Source: Acephala macrosclerotiorum (Eukaryota; Ascomycota; Leotiomycetes; Helotiales; Mollisiaceae). Taken from it: a stretch of 19,411 nucleotides of DNA. The position numbers and the translations under genes are program-made. The number at the start of each line of letters is the position of its first letter. The first letter of the stretch is position 1. The notes under the pieces are model-generated. The model made no database searches and was not told where the DNA came from. It worked only from the letters and a program-made list of their open reading frames with translations. The DNA lies in assembly GCA_014904845.1 (NCBI GenBank), contig MU119656.1, positions 12,943-32,353 of the forward strand, read 5' to 3'. This document shows positions 19,195-19,411 of the stretch, in pieces.

Positions 19195-19411
19195 ACGTAT
19201 AAACGAAATATTATAATACGAAATATAAAAAAATCGAATTCAAAATTAAAAATCGTATTATATTTAATATTAAAAATTTAATATTTAATTAATCGTACAA
19301 AAAAATAAATTTCAAATATATTAATTTTTTTAAAATAAAAAAATAAATTGAATTATAAATTTATAAAATCAAATTATTAAAAACTTGAAATTATTATAAC
19401 GTTGTTTATAT
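19195..19411 (+). pseudogene. Integrase C-terminal GPY/F-type tail of pol, cut by window edge
   Basis: In the same frame, TKYYNTKYKKIEFKIKNRII matches the stretch in fungal Ty3/Gypsy integrases where a Tyr-Tyr-Asn-basic motif precedes FK-GD-V-L. NIKNLIFN and SYKKINFKYINFFKI follow; YINFFKI at 19317-19337 is the GPY/F motif (family form YIGPFKI) with the Gly changed. The last codons before the edge, NYYNVVY, correspond to the IHNVFH motif that closes the module. The 3' end of pol and the 3' LTR lie outside the window. Confidence 0.85.

Larger units (their letters stand above)
15700..19411 (+). mobile_element. Decayed Ty3/Gypsy-type LTR retrotransposon, 3' end outside the window
   Basis: Plus-strand remnants occur in the Ty3/Gypsy order: possible gag, protease, reverse transcriptase, RNase H, integrase, then the GPY/F-type integrase tail. 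Integrase after RNase H distinguishes Ty3/Gypsy from Ty1/Copia. The pol part from 16641 to the last base keeps one reading frame. Coding is destroyed by many TAA stops and by G-to-A and C-to-T substitutions outside CpG. The left limit given is where coding-like sequence starts; the true element begins further left with its 5' LTR. A chromodomain, if any, would lie past the right edge. The pol sequence resembles fungal chromovirus-type elements in general, but assignment to a named family would need a search. Confidence 0.93.

Noticed and set aside
1..19411. Mitochondrial or AT-rich bacterial genome fragment
   Set aside because: The pol homology read through stops, the CpG-only survival and the absence of tRNA, rRNA or intact genes over 19 kb fit mutated nuclear repeat DNA. 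Such genomes would carry open genes.
1..19411. CRISPR arrays, tRNA genes, rRNA genes, bacterial promoters or terminators
   Set aside because: No regularly spaced repeats with unique spacers, no cloverleaf or rRNA-like sequence was seen, and hairpins in DNA this AT-rich are uninformative.

Overview
The window is extremely AT-rich DNA, by eye roughly nine bases in ten, with no intact gene. What cytosine and guanine remains sits almost entirely in CpG dinucleotides (TCGA, ACGA, ACGT, TCGT contexts). This is the footprint of saturating C-to-T change on both strands at CpA, CpT and CpC with CpG spared. Together with a dead Ty3/Gypsy-type retrotransposon at the right end, it points to an AT-rich, repeat-induced point mutation (RIP)-type compartment of a filamentous ascomycete. 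The species cannot be told from the sequence.

Layout. Bases 1-400 are featureless AT-rich DNA. About 401-1955 and 5955-7674 are two diverged direct copies of a repeat of roughly 1.5-1.7 kb, separated by about 4 kb of stop-ridden, unrecognised sequence. The outer parts of the repeat look like imperfect inverted ends, so a pogo/Fot1-like DNA element is possible; a pair of long LTRs is the alternative. Bases 7675-12940 hold no recognised gene, only a weak coding-like trace near 9.7-10.0 kb and several short tandem repeats. Bases 12940-13460 hold a tandem array with units of about 206-225 bp that has kept more non-CpG C and G than its surroundings. Bases 13461-15700 are AT-rich and probably include the 5' part of the retroelement.

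From about 15.7 kb to the right edge the plus strand carries the decayed retrotransposon: a possible gag remnant, a probable protease remnant, then reverse transcriptase, RNase H, integrase and the GPY/F-type integrase tail in that order. From about 16641 to 19411 all of this lies in one reading frame broken only by stop codons, so the element died by base substitution rather than by insertions or deletions. The 3' end and 3' LTR lie beyond the window.

The clearest new reading is that the CpG-sparing mutation explains which catalytic residues survived. Aspartate codons whose G follows a C are kept, and those whose G follows T or G have become asparagine or lysine codons. Nothing in the window is expected to make a functional protein.
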